A stretch of 64,000 bases of DNA from Peribacillus frigoritolerans (GCF_040250305.1 NZ_CP158190.1:1458001-1522000); one strand, 5' to 3'. Shown: positions 53,810-62,994, counted from the first letter of the stretch. Program-made: numbers and translations. The notes: a model not told the origin generated them from the letters alone.

Positions 53810-54935
53810 GTGAAAGGCAGTATCATGAAAGACAAGAAAACAGGTAAGTATTTTTATGTAATCGATATGGGGATTGACCCATTAACAGGGAAACGAACAA
53901 AAAAAAAGAAGAGGGGAATAATAAGAAGGAAGCGGAGCATGCTCTTAGTGAGTTTCTAAATGATGTTAGACTGGGTAACTATGTTGAACCAGATAATATG
54001 ACTCTAGGTGATTTCATTCAAGACTAGTTGAAGGAAATGAAATTGAATGTAGCGGTAAGTACTTATCAAAACTATATTAGTTTTAATAAGTGTCATATTA
54101 ATCCCAGACTAGGTTATTTTTAAATGCAAAAAATTGAACCTTTGATAGTCCAAAGATTTATTTATGATTTGGTAGAAGAAACTGCTTTAAGTTCTAATAC
54201 GTTAAGAAAATTATTGATATGTTGAAGGTTGTTTTTAGAAAGGCTGTTAGTTTAAAGGTAGTAAATGAAAATCCAGTTTTAAATGTAACGTTACCAAAGA
54301 GAAACAATCTTGAAATGACCGCTTGGGATACTGCACAGGTGGAATACTTCATACAGCACTCAAAGAAGCATCGATTTTATACGGTCTATTTAATTGCGTT
54401 ATTAACTGGTATGAGAAAAGGTGAAATAACTGGATTGCGTTGGAAGGATATTGATTTTGAACAAAAAATCATCTATATCAGACAAATCTATGATATAAAC
54501 GCAAAGCAGTTCAAAGTTGGGGCTAAAACAAATGCTGGTGTCCGTTCGATTCATATTCCTGACGTGTTGATAGAACAACTGAAAAGGGAGAGACTCGTTG
54601 TTGTCGGACATAAGTTGAAGCAAGGTCAAAACTTCAATGATTATGATTTAGTTGTTTGTACACGTTACGGTAATCCGCTCGATTCTGCAACGCTTTCCAA
54701 ACGACTTAAAGCCCAAGCGATAAAGCTAGGGTTACCTTCAATCGGTTTTCATGATTTAAGACATACACATGTGACGATGCTAAACAAACAAAATGAGAAT
54801 GTAAAGGTCATTTCAGAGCGAGTTGGGCATACATCCATTCAAATTACGCTAGACAAGTATAGCCACGTGCTTCCCAGTATGCAGAAACACGTGGCTGAGG
54901 AACTTGATAATTTGTTTAAAGTTAAAGAAATGTGA
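53810..54935 (+). pseudogene. tyrosine-recombinase integrase, disrupted
   Basis: The gene starts at GTG 53810 behind AGGAGG. The N-terminal arm-binding part (YFYVIDMGIDPLTGKRTKKKK) is lost to a frameshift at an A-rich tract near 53900. The next frame (EAEHALSEFLNDVRLGNYVE) is cut by TAG at about 54025 and TAA at about 54121. After another shift near 54219 the catalytic domain is intact: Arg in GMRKGEITGLRW, HDLRHTHVT, RVGHTSIQ and Tyr in LDKYSHV. Repaired length would be ~374 aa, normal for Tn916/phage-type integrases. The 54219-54935 part might still be translated but lacks DNA-arm recognition. Confidence 0.9.
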
Positions 54936-54951
54936 CCATTTTCGTGACCAC
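54931..54951 (+). repeat. integrase arm-type site candidates, right end
   Basis: TGTGACCA (54931-54938) and CGTGACCAC (54943-54951), the same motif and orientation as at the left end, overlapping the integrase stop codon. Confidence 0.6.
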
Positions 54952-54994
54952 TTAAGGTTTAACCCTTCAAAACCCTTCTAAATCAATGCTCTTC

Positions 54995-56230
54995 TTAAAA
55001 CGCCCAATCCCCATTACGGAAGACAGGTTCTGAAGTGCCGTCCTGTTTGATGCCGTCGATGTTCATTTTATCCGATCCAATCATGAAATCGACATGTGTA
55101 AGGCTTTCATTCAGTCCATTTTCTGCAAGCTCTTCTGGACTCATGTTTTTTCCGCCTTCAATACAGAAAGCATAGGAGCTGCCGATAGCGAGATGGTTTG
55201 ATGCATTTTCATCGAATAGTGTATTGAAGAATAAAACATTCGATTGGGAAATTGGTGAGTTGAATGGAACAAGTGCCACTTCCCCAAGATAGTGAGAACC
55301 TTCATCCGTTTCAACCAATTGTTTTAGGATTTCTTCCCCTTCTTCAGCTTTTACTTCAATGATCCGTCCTTCCTTAAAGGTCACGGAAAAATTATTGATG
55401 ATGTTGCCGCCGTAACTAAGTGGTTTCGTACTGGAAACCGTACCGTTAACGCCTGTTTTCAATGGAACTGTAAACACTTCTTCGGTTGGCATGTTAGCCA
55501 TGAATTCATGACCCTGTACGTTAACGCTTCCTGCTCCGACCCAAAGATGTTTGTCGGGTAACTCGATTGTCAAGTCGGTTCCAGGAGCCGTGTAATGCAA
55601 TTTTTGGTAATGCTTATCATTTAAATAATCAACCTTTTCATGCAGGGTATCATCGTGTTTTTTCCAGGCCTCTACAGGATCCTTCACATCAACACGAACT
55701 GCTTTGAAAATGGCTTCCCACAGCAGATCAACGCGTTTACCTTCTGCTTCTTCAGGGAATACTTTATCAGCCCAAGCCTTTGAAGGGACGGCAACTATGG
55801 ACCAGCTCACTTTATCGGATTGCATATACTGACGCCACTTCTTCAGAGCAGTCCCGGATGCTTTTTGGAAGTTGGCAATCCTTTCAGGTTTTACACCTTT
55901 TAATAAGTCAGGGCTGGAGGAGATGACGGATAGATAGGCAGCTCCGTTTTCTGCAAGTTCGATCGTTTCTTCTGCGCGCCATTTTGGATATTCGTGGAAC
56001 ACCTCGTCCGGAGCCAGTTCATATTTGGTACGTGAAACGATATCGTCATTCCAGTTAACGATGACATTGCGCGCACCGTTTTCATATGCCTTTTTTACAA
56101 TGAGACGCACAAGGTCAGCGCCCTCTAATGTTGTGTTTACGACCAGTGTTTGGTCTTGTTGGATGTTTACGCCGACTTTTACGGCAAGTTCCGCATATTT
56201 TTCTAAATTCGTTTGAAAATCACTCATCAT
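54995..56230 (-). CDS. M29-family (AmpS-type) aminopeptidase
   Basis: Metallo-aminopeptidase releasing N-terminal residues from peptides in the cytosol; 411 aa as in AmpS/AmpT. It starts YAELAVKVGVNIQQDQTLVV, and the metal-site region contains LGEVALVP, NASNHLAIG and THVDFMIGS (Glu, His, His and Asp ligands). AAGGAG lies upstream of ATG 56230 (a second ATG follows directly). Its last ~60 bp are the attachment site of the island (attR), so the C-terminus now comes from a recombined copy yet still ends GDWAF. Its own terminator was moved 10 kb away. Confidence 0.9.
   Translation of the reverse strand: MMSDFQTNLEKYAELAVKVGVNIQQDQTLVVNTTLEGADLVRLIVKKAYENGARNVIVNWNDDIVSRTKYELAPDEVFHEYPKWRAEETIELAENGAAYLSVISSSPDLLKGVKPERIANFQKASGTALKKWRQYMQSDKVSWSIVAVPSKAWADKVFPEEAEGKRVDLLWEAIFKAVRVDVKDPVEAWKKHDDTLHEKVDYLNDKHYQKLHYTAPGTDLTIELPDKHLWVGAGSVNVQGHEFMANMPTEEVFTVPLKTGVNGTVSSTKPLSYGGNIINNFSVTFKEGRIIEVKAEEGEEILKQLVETDEGSHYLGEVALVPFNSPISQSNVLFFNTLFDENASNHLAIGSSYAFCIEGGKNMSPEELAENGLNESLTHVDFMIGSDKMNIDGIKQDGTSEPVFRNGDWAF
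55002..55062. repeat. attR, 61-bp repeat inside the aminopeptidase gene
   Basis: The partner of attL (44783-44843), one mismatch. It spans the last codons of the aminopeptidase gene and keeps the reading frame to the stop. Confidence 0.9.
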
Positions 56231-56473
56231 TTTAAAACTCCTTTTCCATTTTCTACATTTTTAATTGTACTTATTGTGATATAAAAAAGAAACTTTTTAC
56301 ACCGATGTGAAATTAATAGTATACGAAGGAGTTCATTTGCAACTTAAGTTCGCTCAGGCTCCAGCAGCTATTTTGTCTATCTTGCATTTTACCAAAACTA
56401 AAGAAGGAAAGACTATTGAAAAGGTTTGAATAGTTGAATAATTCAATGAATCTGTACAGTGAATCAATGGACT

Positions 56474-56510
56474 GAAAGAAAGAGGGCCTCTTTGAGACCC
56501 TCTTTCTTAT
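56474..56510. terminator. terminator of dhaS-like gene
   Basis: AAGAAAGAGGG pairs with CCCTCTTTCTT; T-rich on both strands. It serves the minus-strand aldehyde dehydrogenase. Confidence 0.8.
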
Positions 56511-56521
56511 TAATCAAAAAA

Positions 56522-58009
56522 TCACTTGCCCAAATTAATCCAGACGCTTTTCACTTCAGAATAGTTGTCCAGTGCATAAGATCCCATTTCACGTCCAATT
56601 CCGGATTGTTTGTAGCCGCCGAACGGGGAAGCTGCGTCGAACGCGTTATAACAATTCACCCATACTGTACCGGCACGAAGTTTTCCTGCAACATAATGGG
56701 CATTGGCTATATCGCTTGTCCATAAGCCGGCAGCCAATCCATATTCACTGGCATTTGCACGGTTAATGACATCATCTAAATCCTCGAATGGCATTGCCGC
56801 TATGACCGGTCCGAAAATCTCTTCTTTGGCAATCGTCATATCCTCTTCAACACCAGCGAATATAGTAGGAGAAACAAAGTAGCCTTGTTCACCCGGTTTA
56901 TTTCCGCCGACAAGAACTTCCGCACCCTCGTTTTTCCCTTTTTCAATATAACCCATTACCCGATTTTGCTGCTCCTCGGAAACAAGCGGTCCAATTTGTG
57001 TACTTGGATCCAGACCTATCCCTTGTTTGATGTTTTTTGCATGGCTGGCCATATCGGCAACAACATTATCATACTGTTTCTTTTGAATATAAACCCTTGA
57101 ACCGGCACAGCATACCTGACCTTGGTTAAACATGACTCCATTCAAAGCTCCAGGGATGGCTTTTGAGAAATCAGCATCAGGCAGGATGATGTTTGGCGAT
57201 TTCCCTCCAAGTTCCAATGTGACCCGTTTCAATGAATATGAAGCGGAGCGCATGATCAATTTTCCAACTTCGGTCGAACCGGTAAATGCAATTTTATTTA
57301 CTTGCGGATGGTCGACAAGTGCTTGTCCGGCGGTTTCACCAAAACCGGGAACGATATTGACGACCCCATCAGGGAAACCGGCTTCAGCCAATAATTCAGC
57401 CAGGTAAAGAGCGGAAAGCGGTGTTTGCTCAGCAGGCTTTAATATGACTGTACAACCTGTAGCGAGTGCCGCTCCCAGTTTCCACATCGCCATAAGAAGC
57501 GGAAAGTTCCATGGGATGATTTGGCCGACAACACCAACAGCCTCGTGTTTTGTGTAGTTAAAATAATTTCCGCTTACCGGAATGGTCTGCCCGACAATCT
57601 TGGTGGACCAGCCAGCAAAATATCTCATATGTTCTATCGCTAAAGGAATGTCGGCATTGGTCGTTTCATTGATTGGTTTCCCATTATCCAACGTTTCCAA
57701 TTGAGCTAGTTCAGTTTTATTTTCTTCCATTAAATCGGCTAGTTTATACATAAGTCTACTGCGTCCAGCTGCGCTCATCCTTGACCAAGGACCTTCATCG
57801 AATGCTTTGCGTGCAGCTTTGACGGCTAAGTCGATATCTTCTTTATCAGCTTCATAAACATCGGCAAGCTTTTGTCCTGTAGCAGGATTAGGAGTGGAGA
57901 AGGTTTTTTTTGAAGCACTTTCTACAAACTGGCCATTAATATAGAGCTTTTTTGGTCCTGTTAAAAATTTTTGCAGCTTTCCACTTACTTCTAACGTTAG
58001 ATTTGTCAT
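56522..58009 (-). CDS. NAD(P)-dependent aldehyde dehydrogenase (DhaS-like)
   Basis: Oxidises aldehydes to acids; 495 aa, the same size as B. subtilis DhaS. IIPWNFPLLM is in the cofactor site (with Asn168), GSTEVGK in the Rossmann turn, general base Glu266 in LELGGKSP, and nucleophile Cys300 in GQVCCAG. GGAGGG lies upstream of ATG 58009. It is monocistronic; the aldehyde is not defined. Confidence 0.88.
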   Translation of the reverse strand: MTNLTLEVSGKLQKFLTGPKKLYINGQFVESASKKTFSTPNPATGQKLADVYEADKEDIDLAVKAARKAFDEGPWSRMSAAGRSRLMYKLADLMEENKTELAQLETLDNGKPINETTNADIPLAIEHMRYFAGWSTKIVGQTIPVSGNYFNYTKHEAVGVVGQIIPWNFPLLMAMWKLGAALATGCTVILKPAEQTPLSALYLAELLAEAGFPDGVVNIVPGFGETAGQALVDHPQVNKIAFTGSTEVGKLIMRSASYSLKRVTLELGGKSPNIILPDADFSKAIPGALNGVMFNQGQVCCAGSRVYIQKKQYDNVVADMASHAKNIKQGIGLDPSTQIGPLVSEEQQNRVMGYIEKGKNEGAEVLVGGNKPGEQGYFVSPTIFAGVEEDMTIAKEEIFGPVIAAMPFEDLDDVINRANASEYGLAAGLWTSDIANAHYVAGKLRAGTVWVNCYNAFDAASPFGGYKQSGIGREMGSYALDNYSEVKSVWINLGK

Positions 58010-58184
58010 TAATTACCCTCCTGAATAAAATAAATGGTTATCTTGGGCAAAACATGATGACTTATTGTTAACGCTATGATCTATGCCAATTTTTATGATA
58101 AATGAAAAAAAGGGAATATTCAATCTATAACATTCGACAGAATATCCAAGGTTTCTTCATCATTTTAAAAATGAAGTATTTTTT

Positions 58185-58194
58185 TGTCATGACA
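58185..58194 (+). promoter_or_regulatory. palindrome TGTCATGACA upstream of niaP
   Basis: A perfect 10-bp palindrome about 90 bp before the niacin transporter start, beside a CTTCAT/ATGAAG repeat. niaP is usually repressed by NiaR, so this is a candidate operator. The match to a NiaR consensus was not verified. Confidence 0.35.
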
Positions 58195-58285
58195 TGTGTA
58201 TTTACTATAGCAAAAATGAAAGTTAATAGTTAAAATGAATAAGGATAAAATAACAAGAAGGTCTAAAGTTCTTCAGGAGGAATAT

Positions 58286-59491
58286 ATGGGAAATGATGCG
58301 AAAATGATATCGCAGCGTAAGTTACTTGGTGTTGCGGGTCTTGGATGGATGTTCGATGCACTTGATGTCGGTATGCTTTCTTTCATTATAGTAGCTTTAA
58401 GACAGGACTGGAACTTAACCAGTGAGCAGGTTGGCTGGATTGGGAGCATAAACTCCATAGGAATGGCTGTTGGAGCGGTATTCTTTGGTGCGATGGCCGA
58501 CAGGGTCGGACGGAAGAATGTCTTTATCATTACATTATTATTGTTTTCAATCGCAAGTGGCCTGTCTGCGGCAGTCAATACACTCAGCTTGTTCTTGATA
58601 TTGCGATTTTTGATTGGAATGGGACTTGGAGGAGAACTTCCGGTTGCCTCGACATTGGTCTCTGAAAGTGTTGAAGCGAGTAAAAGGGGAAGGGTCGTCG
58701 TCCTTCTTGAAAGTTTTTGGGCGGTTGGCTGGATTTTGGCAGCACTCATATCCTATTTCATCATACCGGCTTATGGTTGGCGGGTTGCATTGTTATTGAG
58801 CGCCGTACCCGCTTTATATGCGCTGTATCTGCGCTTGAAACTGCCGGATTCACCGAAGTATACGGAACTTGAAAAAAAGCAGAGGCCATCTGTATTAAGC
58901 AATATGAAAAGTGTCTGGAAAAAGGAATACTCCCGTCAGACCCTTGTGTTGTGGGTTTTATGGTTTTGCGTGGTCTTTTCTTATTATGGGATGTTTTTAT
59001 GGCTTCCAAGTGTGATGGTCCTAAAAGGGTTCAGCATGATTCAAAGCTTTGAATATGTATTGATCATGACGCTTGCACAGCTTCCGGGTTATTTTTCAGC
59101 TGCATGGCTGATAGAGAAGTTGGGACGTAAATTCGTTTTGATCACATACTTAATTGGAACGGCAGTCAGTGCCTTTTTCTTTGGATCGGCAGAGGGGCTG
59201 GCACTGCTGATAGTTTCCGGAATGTTCCTATCTTTCTTCAACCTAGGGGCATGGGGTGCGCTTTATGCGTATACTCCTGAGCAGTATCCAACAGCAGTTC
59301 GCGGTACAGGTGCTGGTTTAGCCGCAGGGATCGGCAGGATCGGCGGTGTCCTGGGACCGTTGCTTGTAGGGTATTTAGTTGCGGCAGGCACCCCGATTTC
59401 ATCGATTTTCACCATTTTTACAATTGCTATTTTAGTGGGGGCAGTTGCCGTAGCTTTTGGGAAGGAAACAAAGAATACCGTTTTGACATAA
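58286..59491 (+). CDS. niaP: niacin transporter NiaP
   Basis: MFS importer of nicotinate, 401 aa, very like B. subtilis NiaP (YceI) along its whole length: SQRKLLGVAGLGWMFDALDV at the start, IGMGLGGELPVASTLVSE in TM4, SFWAVGW, and YGMFLWLPSVMVLKGFSMIQ. AGGAGG lies five bases before ATG 58286. The frame's earlier starts have no ribosome binding site. It converges with the thiamin operon. Nicotinate taken up would feed NAD synthesis, as the NadD-like gene at 30588 might. Confidence 0.88.
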   Translation: MGNDAKMISQRKLLGVAGLGWMFDALDVGMLSFIIVALRQDWNLTSEQVGWIGSINSIGMAVGAVFFGAMADRVGRKNVFIITLLLFSIASGLSAAVNTLSLFLILRFLIGMGLGGELPVASTLVSESVEASKRGRVVVLLESFWAVGWILAALISYFIIPAYGWRVALLLSAVPALYALYLRLKLPDSPKYTELEKKQRPSVLSNMKSVWKKEYSRQTLVLWVLWFCVVFSYYGMFLWLPSVMVLKGFSMIQSFEYVLIMTLAQLPGYFSAAWLIEKLGRKFVLITYLIGTAVSAFFFGSAEGLALLIVSGMFLSFFNLGAWGALYAYTPEQYPTAVRGTGAGLAAGIGRIGGVLGPLLVGYLVAAGTPISSIFTIFTIAILVGAVAVAFGKETKNTVLT

Positions 59492-59535
59492 ACAAAAGGA
59501 TGGGGACTGTAATCAGTCCCCATCCTTTTGTTATT
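59491..59535. terminator. bidirectional terminator between niaP and thiE
   Basis: A 19-bp perfect stem (AACAAAAGGATGGGGACTG and its complement) with a TAAT loop, T-rich on both sides. Confidence 0.93.
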
Positions 59536-60163
59536 TAAAGTTTTTTATGATTTTTAAAAGGGATTCGGAGGCAGTCTTTGGACTTTCTGCATTCATGATG
59601 GCCGATACGACTGCGGTACCGGACAGCCCGCTAGCAGAAAGGGCGGAAATGTTATCGGCCGTGATACCCCCGATGGCTACGGCGGGAATTGATACGCTGC
59701 GGCAAATTTCCTCCAGATCCCCAATTGCCATTAAGGTTGCATCTTGTTTGGTCTTTGTTGGGAAAACGGAACCGACTCCGATATAATCTGCTCCATTTCG
59801 TTCGGCTTCTAGAGCCTCTTCAAGAGTGGAGACAGATACACCGACAATCATATCTTCAGGAACCATTTTTTTGACGACAGGCAATGGAAGGTCATCTTGC
59901 CCAATATGAATTCCATCCGCTGCAACAGCAAGTGCTATATCCACCCGGTCATTGATGATAAGGGGAATGGACAGCTCGTTCAATAACTGTTTTAATGCAG
60001 AAGCTTTATTATAAAAGGAGAGGGAGGAATTGTTTTTCTCTCTAAGCTGTACGATCGAGACACCTCCTGAAACAGATTCTGCAATGATTTTGGTCAATTC
60101 TTCTATTCCTATGGACTCTTCCGTAACTAAATACAGGCTTAAATCAATTTGGGACTTCTTCAT
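59531..60163 (-). CDS. thiE: thiamin-phosphate synthase
   Basis: Joins HMP-PP and thiazole phosphate to thiamin phosphate. The 210-aa TIM barrel has VQLREKN (near residue 40), INDRVDIALAVAADGIHIGQ, GVGSVFPTKTK and AIGGITADN, all family motifs for pyrophosphate and thiazole binding. It overlaps the end of thiM by 20 nt, with GAGGTG inside that gene. Last gene of the operon. Confidence 0.95.
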   Translation of the reverse strand: MKKSQIDLSLYLVTEESIGIEELTKIIAESVSGGVSIVQLREKNNSSLSFYNKASALKQLLNELSIPLIINDRVDIALAVAADGIHIGQDDLPLPVVKKMVPEDMIVGVSVSTLEEALEAERNGADYIGVGSVFPTKTKQDATLMAIGDLEEICRSVSIPAVAIGGITADNISALSASGLSGTAVVSAIMNAESPKTASESLLKIIKNFK

Positions 60164-60959
60164 TCATTTTCACCTCATGCATCCAGATTTCCTTATCCAT
60201 TCTTGATATTGCATCGATTAATCGCACACGAAACGTTCCTGTTCCTTCATCCTTTTGAAGGTTTTTGGCAGCTAGTTCCCCTGAAATGCTCATGGTTGAG
60301 ATACCGGCAATCGCCGCAGAATAGAAATCATCGGTGACTCCGGAAAAAGTGCCGATAAGAGCAGTGGACATACAACCGGTACCTGTAACATTAGTTAATA
60401 GGAGGTTCCCGTTATCGATGATGGACGTACGTTTTCCATCGCTGACAGCATCCTTCGCTCCGCTGACCACGACGATGCAATTCAATTTATTTGCCGCTCG
60501 AGCAGCCAGCTCTGCATTGCTGACCGCAAGCTCCTCCGAATCCACCCCGCGAGTAACGGTATCCCCACCAATCAATGAAAGGATCTCACTTGCATTGCCG
60601 CGAATGATTTGGAAAGTAACCTTACTTAGGAGCTCTTTCACTTGCTCTGTTCGATAGGCGGTGGCACCAACTCCCACCGGGTCCAAAATGACCGGGATAT
60701 CCAGGTCATTTGCCGTCTTACCGGCAATCTCCATTGCTTCCAAGGCTTTATCATCGATCGTACCGAAATTCAGGACCAATGCATCCGCTAATTTGACCAT
60801 ATCCGCCACTTCTCTTGGGCTCGATGTCATCACTGGTGAACCACCGATGGCAAGGGTGGCATTTGCACAGTCGTTGACCGTAACAAAGTTGGTGATTTGG
60901 TGAACGAGTGGTTTTCTTTCTTTTACCTTTACGAATAAATCAGCTGCGGAAACCTTCAT
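60144..60959 (-). CDS. thiM: hydroxyethylthiazole kinase
   Basis: Phosphorylates salvaged 5-(2-hydroxyethyl)-4-methylthiazole. The 271-aa ribokinase-fold protein has VHQITNFVTVNDCANATLAI at the N-terminus, ILDPVGVGATAYRT, IRGNASEI and the catalytic NVTGTGCMSTALIG (Cys rather than Asp-type base). It begins seven bases after thiD and overlaps thiE. Confidence 0.95.
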   Translation of the reverse strand: MKVSAADLFVKVKERKPLVHQITNFVTVNDCANATLAIGGSPVMTSSPREVADMVKLADALVLNFGTIDDKALEAMEIAGKTANDLDIPVILDPVGVGATAYRTEQVKELLSKVTFQIIRGNASEILSLIGGDTVTRGVDSEELAVSNAELAARAANKLNCIVVVSGAKDAVSDGKRTSIIDNGNLLLTNVTGTGCMSTALIGTFSGVTDDFYSAAIAGISTMSISGELAAKNLQKDEGTGTFRVRLIDAISRMDKEIWMHEVKMNEEVPN

Positions 60960-60965
60960 ATTAAG

Positions 60966-61763
60966 TCACTCCGTTCTTTTTTTTGAATATGAATGAAAAT
61001 GATGGACAGGTCCATGACCTTTACCGATTGAAAAACTATTGCGTATCGCTTCAGAAATATAAGTCTTGGCCTGTTCAATCGACTCTTGCAATGGCAGTCC
61101 ATTAGCCAGGTTTGATGTAATGGCGGATGATAGGGTACAGCCCGTACCATGAGTGTTTTTTGTATGTATGCGCTCTCCCTTGATCCAGTGGAAGTCAGTT
61201 CCATCATAAAAAAGATCATTTGGATTTCCCGCTGCATGGCCCCCTTTAAGTAAAACGGCTTTGGGACCCATTTCTTGTATTGAAATGCATGCCCTGTAGA
61301 AATCTTGTTTCGTCCGAATCGACAAGCCAGTAAGTACTTCCGCTTCCGGTACATTTGGTGTTACAAGTGTTGCAAGCGGAAGCAAATCCATTTTTAAGGC
61401 GGAGACAGCCTTTTCGTCGAGCAAATGGTGGCCGCTTTTGGAAATCATGACAGGGTCAAGGATAACGATGGCAGGCATGAAGGTTTTAAGGGACGCAGCG
61501 ACTGTTTCCACGATTTCTTTTGATCCAAGCATGCCTATTTTTACTGCATCGACAGGAATATCTTCAAAGATAGCTGCAATTTGGTCCGATATGATAGCTG
61601 TTTCAATTGGCTGTACTGAACGGACTTCCATTGTATTTTGTGCGGTTACGGCTGTTATTGCAGACATTCCAAAGACCCCATGTGCAGAAAATGTTTTTAA
61701 ATCCGCTTGTATTCCAGCACCGCCCCCTGAATCAGAGCCGGCGATGGTTAATGCTGTTTTCAT
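60966..61763 (-). CDS. thiD: hydroxymethylpyrimidine (phosphate) kinase
   Basis: Phosphorylates HMP and HMP-P. It is 265 aa with LTIAGSDSGGGAGIQADLKT at the N-terminus, VKIGMLGS, LDPVMISKSGHHLL and the catalytic THGTGCTLSSAI. AAGGGG lies before ATG 61763, inside the end of thiW, which it overlaps by 32 nt. The end of the protein is near the thiM ribosome binding site. Confidence 0.94.
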   Translation of the reverse strand: MKTALTIAGSDSGGGAGIQADLKTFSAHGVFGMSAITAVTAQNTMEVRSVQPIETAIISDQIAAIFEDIPVDAVKIGMLGSKEIVETVAASLKTFMPAIVILDPVMISKSGHHLLDEKAVSALKMDLLPLATLVTPNVPEAEVLTGLSIRTKQDFYRACISIQEMGPKAVLLKGGHAAGNPNDLFYDGTDFHWIKGERIHTKNTHGTGCTLSSAITSNLANGLPLQESIEQAKTYISEAIRNSFSIGKGHGPVHHFHSYSKKRTE

Positions 61764-62259
61764 AAAAAAACCCCTTCATATAATTATTTTTTAGAAGTAT
61801 TTTAAGTAATATGAAAGCTAAAATCGCACCTGCGAATGAACTGAGCATAAAAGCCGGTAAAAAACCAAAAAGAGCCGCTTTTTCTCCTATTAGGAGGATG
61901 GCAAGTGGATAACAGGCCAGGGAACCGAGAATGCCGGTCCCGATTACTTCACCTAAACAAGCGAATTTTAAGCTTTGTGTTTTTCGATAAAGGATGGCAG
62001 CCAAAAGTGCACCGATCATGCTGCCGGGAAAGGCGAATATTGAACCGGTACCAGACATGTTTCTAATGATGGAAACTAAGAAAGCTTGTGTCACAGCATA
62101 AGCAGGCCCCAATAGAACGGCCGTGAGGACATTTGCCAGATGCTGAATAGGAAAGACCTTTGCAAATCCTGCAGGGATGAAAATAAATGAACTGGTCAGC
62201 GTCGTTATAGCCGTGATCATGGCAGTTAACGTCAGTTTCTTGATGGGATTCATCATCAT
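61732..62259 (-). CDS. thiW: ThiW-type energy-coupling S component (thiazole uptake)
   Basis: Membrane substrate-binding subunit of an ECF transporter, predicted for the thiazole precursor. It is 175 aa with about five spans and the sequence KVFPIQHLANVLTAVLLGP, typical of ThiW. It lies ten bases after tenA and overlaps thiD by 32 nt. Three ATGs stand in tandem at the start with only a weak ribosome binding site, so translation may depend on tenA. The shared ECF ATPase/T genes are not in the window. Confidence 0.88.
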   Translation of the reverse strand: MMMNPIKKLTLTAMITAITTLTSSFIFIPAGFAKVFPIQHLANVLTAVLLGPAYAVTQAFLVSIIRNMSGTGSIFAFPGSMIGALLAAILYRKTQSLKFACLGEVIGTGILGSLACYPLAILLIGEKAALFGFLPAFMLSSFAGAILAFILLKILLKNNYMKGFFYENSINHRRL

Positions 62260-62268
62260 GTCTGCGAC

Positions 62269-62958
62269 CTACAGCGGCCAATCCTGCTCATTTTGAACCA
62301 TATCCCAGAATAAATATTCATATCGGGAAGTAACCAAAAAGTGCTTTTCTAATCTAAGAAGTTCCTTTTCTGGCATGCCTTCCGTCAATTCTTCCAACAA
62401 TGCGATCAGCCACTTGTGTGCTTCCCCGAATTCAGGTGATGAATAGGACCTTATCCAATCTGCGTAGCGATTGTTTTCCAATGCTGCTCCATTTTGTTCT
62501 TTTAGTAGCAAACCGATTTCATAATAATCCCAAGCGCAGGGCAGGAGACAGGCGATCAAGTCTGCCAAAGTCCCATGCTGAGCTGTATTTAGCATGTAAC
62601 CTGTATAGGCTAGAGTGGTGGGAGTAGGTTCTGTTTCTTCCAATTCCTTGGCACTGATCCCGAATTCGGAAGCATATTGCCGATGGATATCCATTTCCAC
62701 TTGAAGGGTTTCATTTAAAATGCTCGCAAACTTTGCCATGGTTTCGATGTTATGAGCTTTGATGACACCTAAAGCAAAGAGCTTGGAATAATCCATGAGA
62801 TAGATATAGTCCTGCTTCAGGTAATAGGCAAATTTCTTTTCAGGAAGCGTGCCGTTTCCAATTGCCTGGACAAAGGGATGTGAATGGTTCCTTTTCCAAA
62901 TCTCTTTTGCCCGTGCATGAAGTCTATCACTGAATGTTTCTGTTTTAATATTCTCCAT
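62269..62958 (-). CDS. tenA: aminopyrimidine aminohydrolase TenA
   Basis: Thiaminase II-family enzyme; in bacilli it salvages the pyrimidine of degraded thiamin by hydrolysing aminomethyl-HMP. The 229-aa all-helical protein has the catalytic Cys141 in LPCAWDYYEIG, a Tyr in DYIYLMDYSKLF, and the C-terminal Glu in SRYEYLFWDM. AGGAGG lies upstream of ATG 62958. First gene of the operon, directly after the riboswitch terminator. Confidence 0.94.
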   Translation of the reverse strand: MENIKTETFSDRLHARAKEIWKRNHSHPFVQAIGNGTLPEKKFAYYLKQDYIYLMDYSKLFALGVIKAHNIETMAKFASILNETLQVEMDIHRQYASEFGISAKELEETEPTPTTLAYTGYMLNTAQHGTLADLIACLLPCAWDYYEIGLLLKEQNGAALENNRYADWIRSYSSPEFGEAHKWLIALLEELTEGMPEKELLRLEKHFLVTSRYEYLFWDMVQNEQDWPL

Positions 62959-62994
62959 TGTTCATCCTCCTTTAGAATGGTTCCCGTTGATAAT

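Larger units (their letters stand above)
44783..55062. mobile_element. 10.3-kb genomic island inserted at the 3' end of the aminopeptidase gene
   Basis: Bounded by 61-bp direct repeats (44783-44843 and 55002-55062, one mismatch) that contain the last ~60 bp of the M29 aminopeptidase gene. GTGACCA motifs lie inside both ends. A tyrosine integrase pseudogene sits at the right end. Cargo: LysR regulator, acyl-CoA dehydrogenase, CoA transferase, acyl-CoA ligase, MFS transporter and serine hydrolase. There are no replication, conjugation or phage structural genes, so it is a small integrative island, now probably immobile. Confidence 0.88.

Noticed and set aside
44783..55062. Island as an ICE or prophage
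   Set aside because: Apart from the integrase remnant there are no relaxase, type IV secretion, replication or phage genes.
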